This document shows, one piece after another, positions 31,795 through 39,651 of a stretch of 50,247 nucleotides of DNA. Below the pieces are notes generated by a model. That model was not told the DNA's origin, ran no database searches, and saw only the letters and a program-made list of their open reading frames with translations. Position 1 is the first letter of the stretch. Each line of letters begins with the position of its first letter. This stretch comes from TMED14 sp041158165 (GTDB lineage: Bacteria; Bacteroidota; Bacteroidia; Flavobacteriales; Schleiferiaceae): assembly GCA_041158165.1 (NCBI GenBank), contig JBEBBW010000008.1, positions 1 through 50,247 of the forward strand, given 5' to 3'. A program made the translations under genes and the position numbers.

Positions 31795-32460
31795 TTATTC
31801 TTTTTCAATCAAGGATTTAGTGCGCGCACGCTGGGCCCAAATAACCAAGGCCAGCATGATGAGCGCCATCGGAGGCAGGAGCATCATACCGTTGTTTTTG
31901 TAGCCCATCTCATAAACGCCCAGGGGCTCGAGAATGGGGAAGTCAAACAAGGTTCCGCTGCCAAGAAGCTCGCGAAAGAATGCCACGACGAGCAAAATAG
32001 CGCCATAGCCTGCGCCGTTACCAATGCCGTCAAGGAAGGACTTCCAGGGAGGATTGCCCAACGAGAAGGCCTCGATGCGGCCCATGATGATGCAGTTCGT
32101 AATGATCAGTCCAACAAACACCGAAAGTTGCTTGCTTACGTCGTAGACGTAGGCCTTAAGGATTTGGTCTACAATAATTACCAACGCAGCGACCACCACA
32201 AGCTGAACGATGATGCGAATGCGGTTGGGAATGTAGTTGCGAATCAACGAAGTGATCAAGTTGGAGAAGGCCGTGACGACCATCACGCTCAAGCCCATAA
32301 CCAATGCTGGCTTCATTTTTACCGTGATCGCGAGGGCCGAACAGATACCAAGTACCTGTACCGTGATAGGGTTGCTCTCGTTAAACGGGTCGGTGAGGAG
32401 TTTGCGGTTCTTTTTAGAGAACAGACCCTCTTTTTCTTGGGTTTTTACTTCAGTGCTCAT
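31795..32460 (-). CDS. nqrD: Na+-NQR subunit D
   Basis: A 221-aa integral membrane subunit, homologous to and inverted relative to NqrE. Seen: NPITVQVLGICSALAITVKMKPALVMGL and GLIITNCIIMGRIEAFSLGNPPWKSFLDGIGNGAGYGAILL, which contain the iron-liganding cysteines. Its ATG overlaps the nqrC stop by 4 nt (ATGA), so the subunits are translationally coupled. Confidence 0.96.
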   Translation of the reverse strand: MSTEVKTQEKEGLFSKKNRKLLTDPFNESNPITVQVLGICSALAITVKMKPALVMGLSVMVVTAFSNLITSLIRNYIPNRIRIIVQLVVVAALVIIVDQILKAYVYDVSKQLSVFVGLIITNCIIMGRIEAFSLGNPPWKSFLDGIGNGAGYGAILLVVAFFRELLGSGTLFDFPILEPLGVYEMGYKNNGMMLLPPMALIMLALVIWAQRARTKSLIEKE

Positions 32461-33185
32461 AATGCGGCAACGGTTAACGTGTCAGTGGTGGTTGGGGCGG
32501 CCGCAGGGACGTTGCGCGCAGCCAAGTAGGCCTGGTAAGGCTTTAAGCAGTTTTCAAGCATGGCTTGTACCCCCACAGAGGTAATGGTTCCGCCCGAAAT
32601 TCCGTCGACTTGCTGGTCGCCGCTTGCGTCGCCCTTGCGCACCTCGATCCCCGTGTAGGTATCGGTAAATACCACTTTGTTCGGGAATTGGTCAGTGAAC
32701 ATCGGGGTGGCAATTTCTGCTCCGAGACCCGGAGTTTCTGACTTGTGGTCAAACTTGGCTCCGTACACGGTCTTTCCGTCGGACTTCAAGCTGAGGTAAC
32801 CCCAGATCGGTCCCCAAAGGCCTTTTCCGCGAACCGGGATGATGTAGTAGGTTTCTCCGTTCGTTTCGGCAATGTAAAGCGGAACCTCGCGCTGCTCGAT
32901 TGGAAGTGCCACCGCCTCGGCCATGTCAATGGTTCCGGGTTGCTTGCCTTCCACCACTTGGCCGTTAAGGAGCACGAGTTGCTCTTTAATCACTTCGTCG
33001 TACATGGCAGCTGGGTCTTCCCCAGTAAGGCCGATGGACGAGAGAATGTTGGCCTTTTTCTCGAGCTCGATGTTGGCGTCTTGGGCAGGCTTGAGGCCAG
33101 TTGCTGCAACGGCTAGGGCCGCGGCTACCACGACCACAAGGCCGATGGCAAACGCATAGGTGTAGGAATTGCTGTTAACGTTCAT
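32457..33185 (-). CDS. nqrC: Na+-NQR subunit C
   Basis: A 242-aa subunit with one N-terminal helix (FAIGLVVVVAAALAVAATGL) and a periplasmic FMN-binding domain. The flavinylation motif reads DGISGGTITS; Thr200 is the expected site of covalent FMN added by ApbE, with Gly where Ala is most often found. The frame is open further upstream, but ATG 33185 lies 5 nt after nqrB and gives the usual start. A Pro/Ala/Thr-rich tail (NVPAAAPTTTDTL) extends past the domain. Confidence 0.95.
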   Translation of the reverse strand: MNVNSNSYTYAFAIGLVVVVAAALAVAATGLKPAQDANIELEKKANILSSIGLTGEDPAAMYDEVIKEQLVLLNGQVVEGKQPGTIDMAEAVALPIEQREVPLYIAETNGETYYIIPVRGKGLWGPIWGYLSLKSDGKTVYGAKFDHKSETPGLGAEIATPMFTDQFPNKVVFTDTYTGIEVRKGDASGDQQVDGISGGTITSVGVQAMLENCLKPYQAYLAARNVPAAAPTTTDTLTVAAL

Positions 33186-33190
33186 GGTAC

Positions 33191-34372
33191 TTAAGCTTGA
33201 ACCGTTTGGGCGCGCTTGAGGCGCTTCGTGATATTGCCTTCGACAACGTAGTGGTCGATGAGCGGTGCGAACACATTCATAAGAAGGATTGCGAGCATAA
33301 CCCCTTCTGGGTAAGCTGGGTTGAACACGCGAATCATGATGGAGAATACCCCCACCAAGAATCCATAGATCCACTTACCTCGTTCGGTGTGGGCAGCTGA
33401 CACAGGGTCGGTTGCCATGAACACTGCGCCAAATGCGAATCCGCCGAATACTAGGTGGTAGTAAAATGGCACCGCGAGGTAGGCCTGCTGTTCTGGACTT
33501 ACCATCAAGTCGGCCACTCCGTTGAACACCAAGCCCATGGTGAGCGCACCCAACACTGCGGAGAACATGATCTTCCATGAACCTACGCCAGTGGCAATCA
33601 GGTAAATAGCGCCGATTAGGATAGCTACCGTGCTGGTCTCACCAATCGAACCCGGAATGATTCCCAAGAACGCATCCCAAGCGCTGTAGTCGGTGGTACC
33701 CGTGGTGGCATACTGTCCGAGTGCGGTAGCCGATGATACTCCGTCAACTTGGGTCAAGCCCGCCCATACTTTGTCGCCAGACATGTAGGTTGGGTAGGCA
33801 AAGAATGCAAAGGCACGCGCAGTAAGCGCCGGGTTAAGGATGTTCATTCCGGTTCCGCCAAACACTTCTTTACCGATAAGCACGGCAAAGGCTGTTGAAA
33901 TGGCCACCATCCACAAGGGAATGTCAACCGGCATAATTAGGGGGATCAAGATTCCAGAAACCAGGAAGCCTTCGTTGACCGCGTGCTTGTTGCGGTACGC
34001 GAAGTAAATCTCAATGGCCAGACCCGCGATGTAGGTCACCATGATCATCGGAATCACCTTCCACGCACCGTAGATCGCGTTTTCAAGAGTCCAGAAGTTG
34101 GCCCACCCAGATTCAATTTGGCCGATAGCGAGGTGGTGCTGGTAACCGGCATTAAAAAGACCAAAGACAAGCGCCGGAATCAAGGCAAAAATTACCGTGA
34201 TCATGGTGCGCTTCATGTCGATCGCGTCGCGAACGTGGGCGCCGCTGTGGGCGTTGTGGTTCGGAACGAAGAACATGGTCTCCAACGCGTTGTGCAAGGG
34301 GTAGAGTCCTTTGAGCTTGCCGGTTGTAACCGCCGGCCGCGTAGCATCAAATAGGTTTTGAAATAGTTTCAT
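33191..34372 (-). CDS. nqrB: Na+-NQR subunit B
   Basis: A 393-aa polytopic membrane subunit thought to form the Na+ path and bind riboflavin, FMN and quinone. The N-terminus has LFQNLFDATRPA and HVRDAIDMKRTM before the helices. The flavinylation motif reads DGVSSATALGQ, with Thr216 as the expected FMN site. GSIGETSTVAILIGA and FMATDPVSAAHTERGKWIYG are typical family blocks. It lies 13 nt after nqrA. Confidence 0.96.
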   Translation of the reverse strand: MKLFQNLFDATRPAVTTGKLKGLYPLHNALETMFFVPNHNAHSGAHVRDAIDMKRTMITVIFALIPALVFGLFNAGYQHHLAIGQIESGWANFWTLENAIYGAWKVIPMIMVTYIAGLAIEIYFAYRNKHAVNEGFLVSGILIPLIMPVDIPLWMVAISTAFAVLIGKEVFGGTGMNILNPALTARAFAFFAYPTYMSGDKVWAGLTQVDGVSSATALGQYATTGTTDYSAWDAFLGIIPGSIGETSTVAILIGAIYLIATGVGSWKIMFSAVLGALTMGLVFNGVADLMVSPEQQAYLAVPFYYHLVFGGFAFGAVFMATDPVSAAHTERGKWIYGFLVGVFSIMIRVFNPAYPEGVMLAILLMNVFAPLIDHYVVEGNITKRLKRAQTVQA

Positions 34373-34385
34373 GTTGGCGATCGTG

Positions 34386-35726
34386 TTAATTCATCTCGGT
34401 GTAGAGTAGATCAATGGCCTCTCCGGCAAGCTTTTGAAGCTCTTGCTTTGAAGGGCAAACCACTTCGCAAAGGGCAAAGTCCTCTGCAACAACTTCGTAA
34501 GCGCCGAGCTGCTCCATTTTCTCGAGGTCTTTAGACCACATCGCCTTAATTAAGGGCAAGGGCAAAATATCGAACGGGAAGACTTTGTCGTAGACTCCAG
34601 TTACCACAAACGCTCGGTCTTCGCCGTGCTGCTTGGTCGAAAGGTCGTATTTCTTTGATGGGGTAAGCCAGCTAAAGAGGGTACGGCTGATGGACCACTT
34701 GGCAAAGCTTGGCAGCACCCAACCGAAGAAGTCGGTGCCCTGTCCTTCGGGGATGGCCGTGATTTGGCTTGCGTAGTACCCGAGGTAGCCGTTCTTGCCG
34801 ACGTTGGCTCCGGTGAGCACGCTACCCGAAATCACGCGGTAGGCGCCCGACTTGAGTTCTGAGCTCAAGAAGGTCTCCAGTTGTGCACCAGCAGTAGCCG
34901 TGATGGCGCGCGGCTTGGCAATTCCGGTTCCGCACAACGACACCACGCGCTCAAGTTTGAGGTTGCCGGTGCGCGCAAGGTGGCCGATGACGGCTACATC
35001 TTGATAGTTCAGCGTCCACACGGTCTCGCCCTTGTTAATGGGGCTAACGCGGTTGATGTGCACGCTGGTCGTACCTGACGGATGCGGACCCTTGAATTGG
35101 TGAATTTCGACGCCGCTAGCCTTGGTCAACGCCGCTGCCGTCTCGTTGGCAGCGATCGAAAGTACCGTGCGTGGGCTGAGCAAGCCGACGACCTGAAGGC
35201 CTTTCGCGAAATCTTCTTCGCGGCCGGCGAGGGCCACGGCAGGCGAAACGGCGAGGGGTTCGGTGGCCATTCCGTTGACAAACACTGCTTTGGGTTGAGC
35301 CTCTGGATTGGCGATGCGGCCGTAGGGACGCGATTCAATCAACGACCACGCACCGGCGCCAAGCAGCCACTGAATGGCGTCTTCGCGATTGGCCGGCGTA
35401 CCGGAGGGCACCGAACGGTAGGACTGCTGGGCGTCAGCGAGCAGCACCACCGCCAAAATCTTGCGCTTGTCGCCGCGCTCGATGCGGGCTACTTCGCCGC
35501 TTACCGGCGATGCAATCGCAATTTGGGGGTTGGCTTTGTCGGTGAAAAGAATGTCGCCTGCGAGCACGCGGTCGCCTTCTTTAACCGCGAGTTTAGGGAC
35601 GAGTCCGCGGAAGTCGCTTGGGCGAACCGCATAGACCGAGGCACTGAGGTGGCCATCAACGATGGCTTCTGGTGCACCCAAGATCGGGAGGTCAAGACCG
35701 TTCCGAACAATATGTACGTTGGGCAT
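34386..35726 (-). CDS. nqrA: Na+-NQR subunit A
   Basis: A 446-aa peripheral subunit, first gene of the nqr operon. The N-terminal lipoyl/RnfC-like region reads LPILGAPE and GDRVLAGDILFTDKANPQIAIASPVSGEV; later GPHPSGTTSVHINRVSPINKGETVWTLNYQDVAVIG is typical. ATG 35726 starts MPNVHIVRNGLDLP. A longer frame begins upstream of the promoter box and cannot be right. The promoter lies 19 nt upstream. Confidence 0.95.
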   Translation of the reverse strand: MPNVHIVRNGLDLPILGAPEAIVDGHLSASVYAVRPSDFRGLVPKLAVKEGDRVLAGDILFTDKANPQIAIASPVSGEVARIERGDKRKILAVVLLADAQQSYRSVPSGTPANREDAIQWLLGAGAWSLIESRPYGRIANPEAQPKAVFVNGMATEPLAVSPAVALAGREEDFAKGLQVVGLLSPRTVLSIAANETAAALTKASGVEIHQFKGPHPSGTTSVHINRVSPINKGETVWTLNYQDVAVIGHLARTGNLKLERVVSLCGTGIAKPRAITATAGAQLETFLSSELKSGAYRVISGSVLTGANVGKNGYLGYYASQITAIPEGQGTDFFGWVLPSFAKWSISRTLFSWLTPSKKYDLSTKQHGEDRAFVVTGVYDKVFPFDILPLPLIKAMWSKDLEKMEQLGAYEVVAEDFALCEVVCPSKQELQKLAGEAIDLLYTEMN

Positions 35727-35745
35727 AGCTGCTAAAATTTCGCCG

Positions 35746-35753
35746 CAAAGGTA
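35746..35753 (-). promoter_or_regulatory. -7 promoter box of the nqr operon
   Basis: The minus strand reads TACCTTTG, 19 nt before the nqrA ATG. It excludes the upstream start candidate. Confidence 0.68.
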
Positions 35754-35797
35754 CATTAGTCACATTGCAAAAAGGTGATTATTTAACATGTTTTTAG

Positions 35798-35805
35798 CAC
35801 CTTTA
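35798..35805 (+). promoter_or_regulatory. Weak -7 box of the T9SS plug gene
   Basis: CACCTTTA differs from TAnnTTTG at both ends, but sits 4 nt before the ATG, the spacing seen at many other genes here. Confidence 0.35.
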
Positions 35806-35809
35806 AGGC

Positions 35810-37081
35810 ATGCAAATACACCGTTGGGCGGCGCTGCTGCTCACCCTGTTCGGAGGCCTCATTCCAGCATTAGGTCAACTTCCTGAAATAAAGAAAGATA
35901 GCCTTATTAAGAGCATAATCCTTCACCCGGTGGACCGGGTGGACGCTCCGGCCATAGTGGGCCTCGGGCAGCCGCGCGCCCTGCAGCTGCGATTTGACGA
36001 CTTCAGCCAATCGGTGCTCCCACTCAAGTACGTCTGGGTACACTGCGACCGGAATTGGCAGCCCTCCCCCATAATCACCTCAGAGTACTTGAGCGGATTT
36101 TGGGAAGGCCAAGTGCCCGAAGGCCGCCTTGCCTTCAATACCTACCAGGGCTACAGCCACTACGAAATGCAGCTGCCCGAGGAGAGCAGCATGCCGGTGC
36201 TTTCAGGGAACTACTACCTCAAGGTTTTTGCCGACGACGCGCTGTTGCTCCAACTCCCCGTGGTGTTTGCTGAATCGCCGAGCACCCTCCAAGTGGCGGT
36301 GCGCCGCCCGGTGGCTGCGAAATGGACCGAACGCTACCATGAGGTCGACGCCTGGTTTCCGTGGGACGCTAGCCGCACCGCGAATCCGTTTACCGACGTG
36401 CGCCTCGGCGTGCTGCAAAACCGCGACTGGACCAGTTATCGGTTGCTAGCGCCCCGCTTCGCTCAAGGTGATCGGCTCGATTTCGACTACAATGGCGGCG
36501 AAAACGCATTTTTGGCCGGAAACGTGTTTCGGTTTGTCGACACCAAGGCCCTGCCCTCCCCTTCGTTGCGAATAACGCGCTACGAACTCGGCGACCGCTG
36601 GATTGGATTTGTTCGCCAAGACCTGCCCGCTGGCCTTGGGACCTATGTGCGCCAGGAGGATGCCCGCGGGTCGTTTGTTCCGCGGTCCGCGCGGGGCGAC
36701 GCCGGAACACAAGCAGACTACCTCTGGCTCGACGTGGAACTCAAAGACAGCGAGGCTTGGGGCGGACGCCGCATCGCCGTGGAGGGCGATTTCAACCAGT
36801 ACTGCCCTGGACCAGAGCACGTTTTGAGCTACAGCGAGGCCCGGGGTGCCTACGTTGGCCGATTTCTGGTGAAGCAAGGCTATATGGAGTACCGCTACCG
36901 CGACCTCGATGCTGGCGCTGCGGGACTTGACTGGTCTGAGGGCAGCCACAGCCGGTCGGCCAACCAGTACTCGACCGTCGTGTATGCCCGGCTTTGGGGC
37001 GAACGCTACGATCGGGCCATCGCGTTCCGCGTGGTGGACATAACCGACGGAGCCCAGCTTCGCATGGAGCTTGGCCAATAG
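35810..37081 (+). CDS. Type IX secretion plug protein (DUF5103 family)
   Basis: A 423-aa exported protein with a signal peptide (LLTLFGGLIPALG). The conserved N-terminal domain reads IKSIILHPVDRVDAPAIVGLGQPRALQLRFDDFSQSVLPLKYVWVHCDRNWQPS, then YLSGFWEGQV and the NTYQGYSHYEMQLP and LSGNYYLKVF blocks. This is the family formerly DUF5103, now linked to the plug of the SprA translocon. A C-terminal domain (YLWLDVELKDSEAWG, then VEGDFNQYCPG) follows. It supports an active type IX system together with the large substrate at 15833-18949. Confidence 0.88.
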   Translation: MQIHRWAALLLTLFGGLIPALGQLPEIKKDSLIKSIILHPVDRVDAPAIVGLGQPRALQLRFDDFSQSVLPLKYVWVHCDRNWQPSPIITSEYLSGFWEGQVPEGRLAFNTYQGYSHYEMQLPEESSMPVLSGNYYLKVFADDALLLQLPVVFAESPSTLQVAVRRPVAAKWTERYHEVDAWFPWDASRTANPFTDVRLGVLQNRDWTSYRLLAPRFAQGDRLDFDYNGGENAFLAGNVFRFVDTKALPSPSLRITRYELGDRWIGFVRQDLPAGLGTYVRQEDARGSFVPRSARGDAGTQADYLWLDVELKDSEAWGGRRIAVEGDFNQYCPGPEHVLSYSEARGAYVGRFLVKQGYMEYRYRDLDAGAAGLDWSEGSHSRSANQYSTVVYARLWGERYDRAIAFRVVDITDGAQLRMELGQ

Positions 37082-37086
37082 CCCGC

Positions 37087-37094
37087 TACCTTTG
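37087..37094 (+). promoter_or_regulatory. -7 promoter box of tsaC
   Basis: TACCTTTG, perfect, 5 nt before the ATG and 5 nt after the stop of the plug gene. Confidence 0.68.
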
Positions 37095-37099
37095 CCGCG

Positions 37100-38056
37100 A
37101 TGCAGCAGATTGGGACCGATGTAGCCCGCGCCGCGTCGGTACTTCGGTCCGGCGGACTCGTGGGCATGCCCACAGAAACGGTGTATGGCTTGGCCGCCAA
37201 CGCGTTGGACGAGGTGGCCGTAGCACGCATTTTTGAAGCCAAAAACCGGCCCCATTTTGACCCGCTTATTGTGCACCTTGCGGACTGGAACGACGTAGAC
37301 CGTGTGGCTGCGCAGGTTCCGGCCGAAGCCCGCGCACTTTGGAAGGCGTTGGGCCCAGCGGCCTTGACGTATGTGGTTCCGAAGCGTGTTGAGGTGCCCG
37401 ACTTGGTTACGGCAGGGCTGGATCATGTTGCGGTGCGCGTGCCCGAGTTGGCCCTGGCGCGCCAGCTCATTGCGTCGGCCGGCGTGCCGGTGGCTGCGCC
37501 CAGCGCGAACCCTTTTGGCTTTGTCTCGCCCACCACAGCCCAGCATGTGGCCGACCAGCTCGCGGGCAAAGTCGACTACATTCTCGACGGCGGCGCCTGC
37601 AGTGTAGGCGTCGAATCAACCATTGTTTCGTGGGCGGACGGTGGCGCAGCCGTGGTGCTGCGGCTTGGCGGCGTTCCGCTCGAAGTAGTGAGTGACGTTT
37701 TAGGCTATGTGCCCGAGGTGCGTTTGTCGTCGAGTCGGCCAAGCGCTCCGGGAATGCTCGACGCGCACTACGCTCCAGGAAAGCCCGTTCACCTAGTGCC
37801 TAATGGTTTTGACTGGTCTACTATAGAACTGAAGCAGGGCATCCAGTACCTTGCTTGGAAGCCTGGAGATCATGGGGTTCCTAGTCTTACGACCAACGGA
37901 AGCTGCAGCCAAGGCGCCCAGCGCTTGTTTGCCGCCCTGCGGGTTTTTGCCGCGTCGGGCGACCGCGAATTGTGGATGGAACTGGCCCCCGAAGCGGGCC
38001 TTGGCCGGGCCGTTAACGATCGGCTGCGCCGCGCCGCCCACCGCGGCGAAGACTGA
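37100..38056 (+). CDS. tsaC: L-threonylcarbamoyladenylate synthase, Sua5 type
   Basis: A 318-aa enzyme that makes threonylcarbamoyl-AMP for the t6A37 modification of tRNAs reading ANN codons. The YrdC domain shows LVGMPTETVYGLAANAL, the conserved KNRPHFDPLIVHL, and the SANPFGFVSPTTAQHV loop. It is followed by a C-terminal Sua5-type domain (SSRPSAPGMLDAHYAPGKPVHLV), so it is the long Sua5 form rather than short TsaC. It is predicted leaderless and overlaps the 3' end of lptB by 44 nt, tail to tail. Confidence 0.93.
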   Translation: MQQIGTDVARAASVLRSGGLVGMPTETVYGLAANALDEVAVARIFEAKNRPHFDPLIVHLADWNDVDRVAAQVPAEARALWKALGPAALTYVVPKRVEVPDLVTAGLDHVAVRVPELALARQLIASAGVPVAAPSANPFGFVSPTTAQHVADQLAGKVDYILDGGACSVGVESTIVSWADGGAAVVLRLGGVPLEVVSDVLGYVPEVRLSSSRPSAPGMLDAHYAPGKPVHLVPNGFDWSTIELKQGIQYLAWKPGDHGVPSLTTNGSCSQGAQRLFAALRVFAASGDRELWMELAPEAGLGRAVNDRLRRAAHRGED

Positions 38057-38771
38057 AGTTTTGGCCCAGGTACACCCGTCGAACCACCTCGTCTTCGGCG
38101 AGTTCTTCGGCGGTTCCGCTCTTGATGATTTTACCCTCAAACATGAGGTAGGTGCGGTCGGTAATCGCCAGGGTCTCGTGCACGTTGTGGTCGGTGATGA
38201 GCACTCCGATGCCGCGTTCGTCGGCCAGGCGAGCCACGATCGTTTGGATGTCTTCGACCGCGATCGGGTCTACGCCTGCAAAGGGCTCGTCGAGCAAGAT
38301 AAACTTGGGGTCTGAGGCGAGGCAGCGCGCAATTTCGGTGCGGCGGCGCTCTCCGCCCGAGAGCAGTTCGCCCCGTGAGCTGCGGACTTTGGTCAGGCTA
38401 AATTCTTCGAGGAGCTCGTCGGTGCGGCGGCGCACTTCAGAGCGATTGAATCCGCGCCATTCGAGCACGGCGGCAATGTTGTCTTCCACGCTCAGCTTGC
38501 GAAAGACCGAGGCCTCTTGGGCGAGGTAGCCGATGCCCAACTGGGCCCTGCGGTACATCGGAAGGTCGGTAAGCTCTTGCTCATCGAGCAGCACACGGCC
38601 TTCGTCGGGGCGAACCAAGCCAACCACACTGTAAAAAGACGTCGTTTTTCCGGCGCCGTTGGGGCCCAGCAACCCGACGATTTCACCTTGCTTCACGCTG
38701 AAGCTGGCACCGTCCACTACATGGCGGCCTCGGTAGGTTTTCACGAGGTGTTCAGCGCGCAGGGTCATCAT
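38013..38771 (-). CDS. lptB: LPS export ABC transporter ATP-binding protein
   Basis: A 252-aa cytoplasmic ATPase that powers lipopolysaccharide extraction with LptFG. Walker A GPNGAGKTT (residues 36-44), Q-loop YLAQEASVFRKL, signature LLSGGERRRTEIARCL, Walker B FILLDEPFAGVDPIA, and the H-loop TDHNVHETL are all intact. It carries an Arg/Gly-rich C-terminal extension (SLRRGGRRGAADR) encoded in the 44-nt overlap with tsaC. It is coupled to tatC by ATGA. Confidence 0.95.
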   Translation of the reverse strand: MMTLRAEHLVKTYRGRHVVDGASFSVKQGEIVGLLGPNGAGKTTSFYSVVGLVRPDEGRVLLDEQELTDLPMYRRAQLGIGYLAQEASVFRKLSVEDNIAAVLEWRGFNRSEVRRRTDELLEEFSLTKVRSSRGELLSGGERRRTEIARCLASDPKFILLDEPFAGVDPIAVEDIQTIVARLADERGIGVLITDHNVHETLAITDRTYLMFEGKIIKSGTAEELAEDEVVRRVYLGQNFSLRRGGRRGAADR

Positions 38772-39583
38772 GCTTGTTCGTTAACGCGTTTTTTTCGCTG
38801 AACGTGTGCGAGGTGGCTGAGTCCGATGCTGAGTTCGTACAGCAGGGCCACCGGCAAAGACACCACAATTTGGCTAAATACGTCAGGGGGCGTGATCACG
38901 GCGGCCACGGCGAGGATTCCGATCCAGGCGTGACGGCGGTAGGTACGCATGCCTTCGGGCGTGGTGAGGCCCAAGCGCGACAGCAGGTACACGGCGACCG
39001 GAAGTTCAAATAGGAGTCCGCTCGCAACCACGACGCTGGTCACGGTCGAGAGGTAGGACGACATTTCAAAGAGGTTTTGGATTTCGCCACTGACCGTGTA
39101 GGTGGCGAGGAACTGCAGGCTCAGCGGCACGATAAGGTAGTAGCCAAACAGGGCTCCGAGAAAAAAGAGCAGCGACGCCGCCCCAATGAAGACCACCGAC
39201 ATGCTGCGCTCGCGTTCGGTAAGCCCTGGGCCGATGAAGCGCCAAAGCTCAAAGAGCACAAAGGGGAACGCCATGATTAACCCAGCGACCAGCGACAGCC
39301 ACATGTGAAGGCTAAACTGGCCCGCCATCTGGGTGTTGAGCAGGTCGAGTTGAAAGCCGCCGATGCACAGGGCGGGCATGCCAAAGTAGGTTCCGGCCTC
39401 ACAAAAGAGGCGGTACGTGATGAAGTCTGCTTCTTTGGGTGCCAGCAAGACGTTGGCGAACAGCCAGTCCATGCTGATAAAGGCGACAACGGCCCCGGCA
39501 AGGATGTAGCCCGAGGCCCGCACCAAGTGGGTGCGTAGGGCCGCGAGGTGCGCCAAAAAGGGCATGCTTGAACCGTCAGACAT
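38768..39583 (-). CDS. tatC: Twin-arginine translocase subunit TatC
   Basis: A 271-aa inner-membrane protein with six predicted helices that recognises twin-arginine signals. Seen: the N-terminal MPFLAHLAALRTHLVRA, the conserved FELWRFIGPGLTERERS loop (with the key Glu), and GLTTPEGMRTYRRHAWIGILAVAAVITPPDVFSQ. ATG 39583 is 4 nt after a perfect promoter box. It diverges from recQ. From memory, relatives often carry a kpsF-type isomerase here; it is absent. Confidence 0.95.
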   Translation of the reverse strand: MSDGSSMPFLAHLAALRTHLVRASGYILAGAVVAFISMDWLFANVLLAPKEADFITYRLFCEAGTYFGMPALCIGGFQLDLLNTQMAGQFSLHMWLSLVAGLIMAFPFVLFELWRFIGPGLTERERSMSVVFIGAASLLFFLGALFGYYLIVPLSLQFLATYTVSGEIQNLFEMSSYLSTVTSVVVASGLLFELPVAVYLLSRLGLTTPEGMRTYRRHAWIGILAVAAVITPPDVFSQIVVSLPVALLYELSIGLSHLAHVQRKKRVNEQA

Positions 39584-39587
39584 GCTG

Positions 39588-39595
39588 CAAAGGTA
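39588..39595 (-). promoter_or_regulatory. -7 promoter box of tatC-lptB
   Basis: The minus strand reads TACCTTTG, 4 nt before the tatC ATG. Confidence 0.7.
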
Positions 39596-39623
39596 GGTTT
39601 GGTCGTACCTTCAAGTTTTGGTG

Positions 39624-39631
39624 CAATTTTG
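39624..39631 (+). promoter_or_regulatory. Candidate -7 box of recQ
   Basis: CAATTTTG, one mismatch from TAnnTTTG, 20 nt before the recQ ATG at 39652. Confidence 0.45.
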
Positions 39632-39651
39632 CGCCGTTTTACTCACCATCT

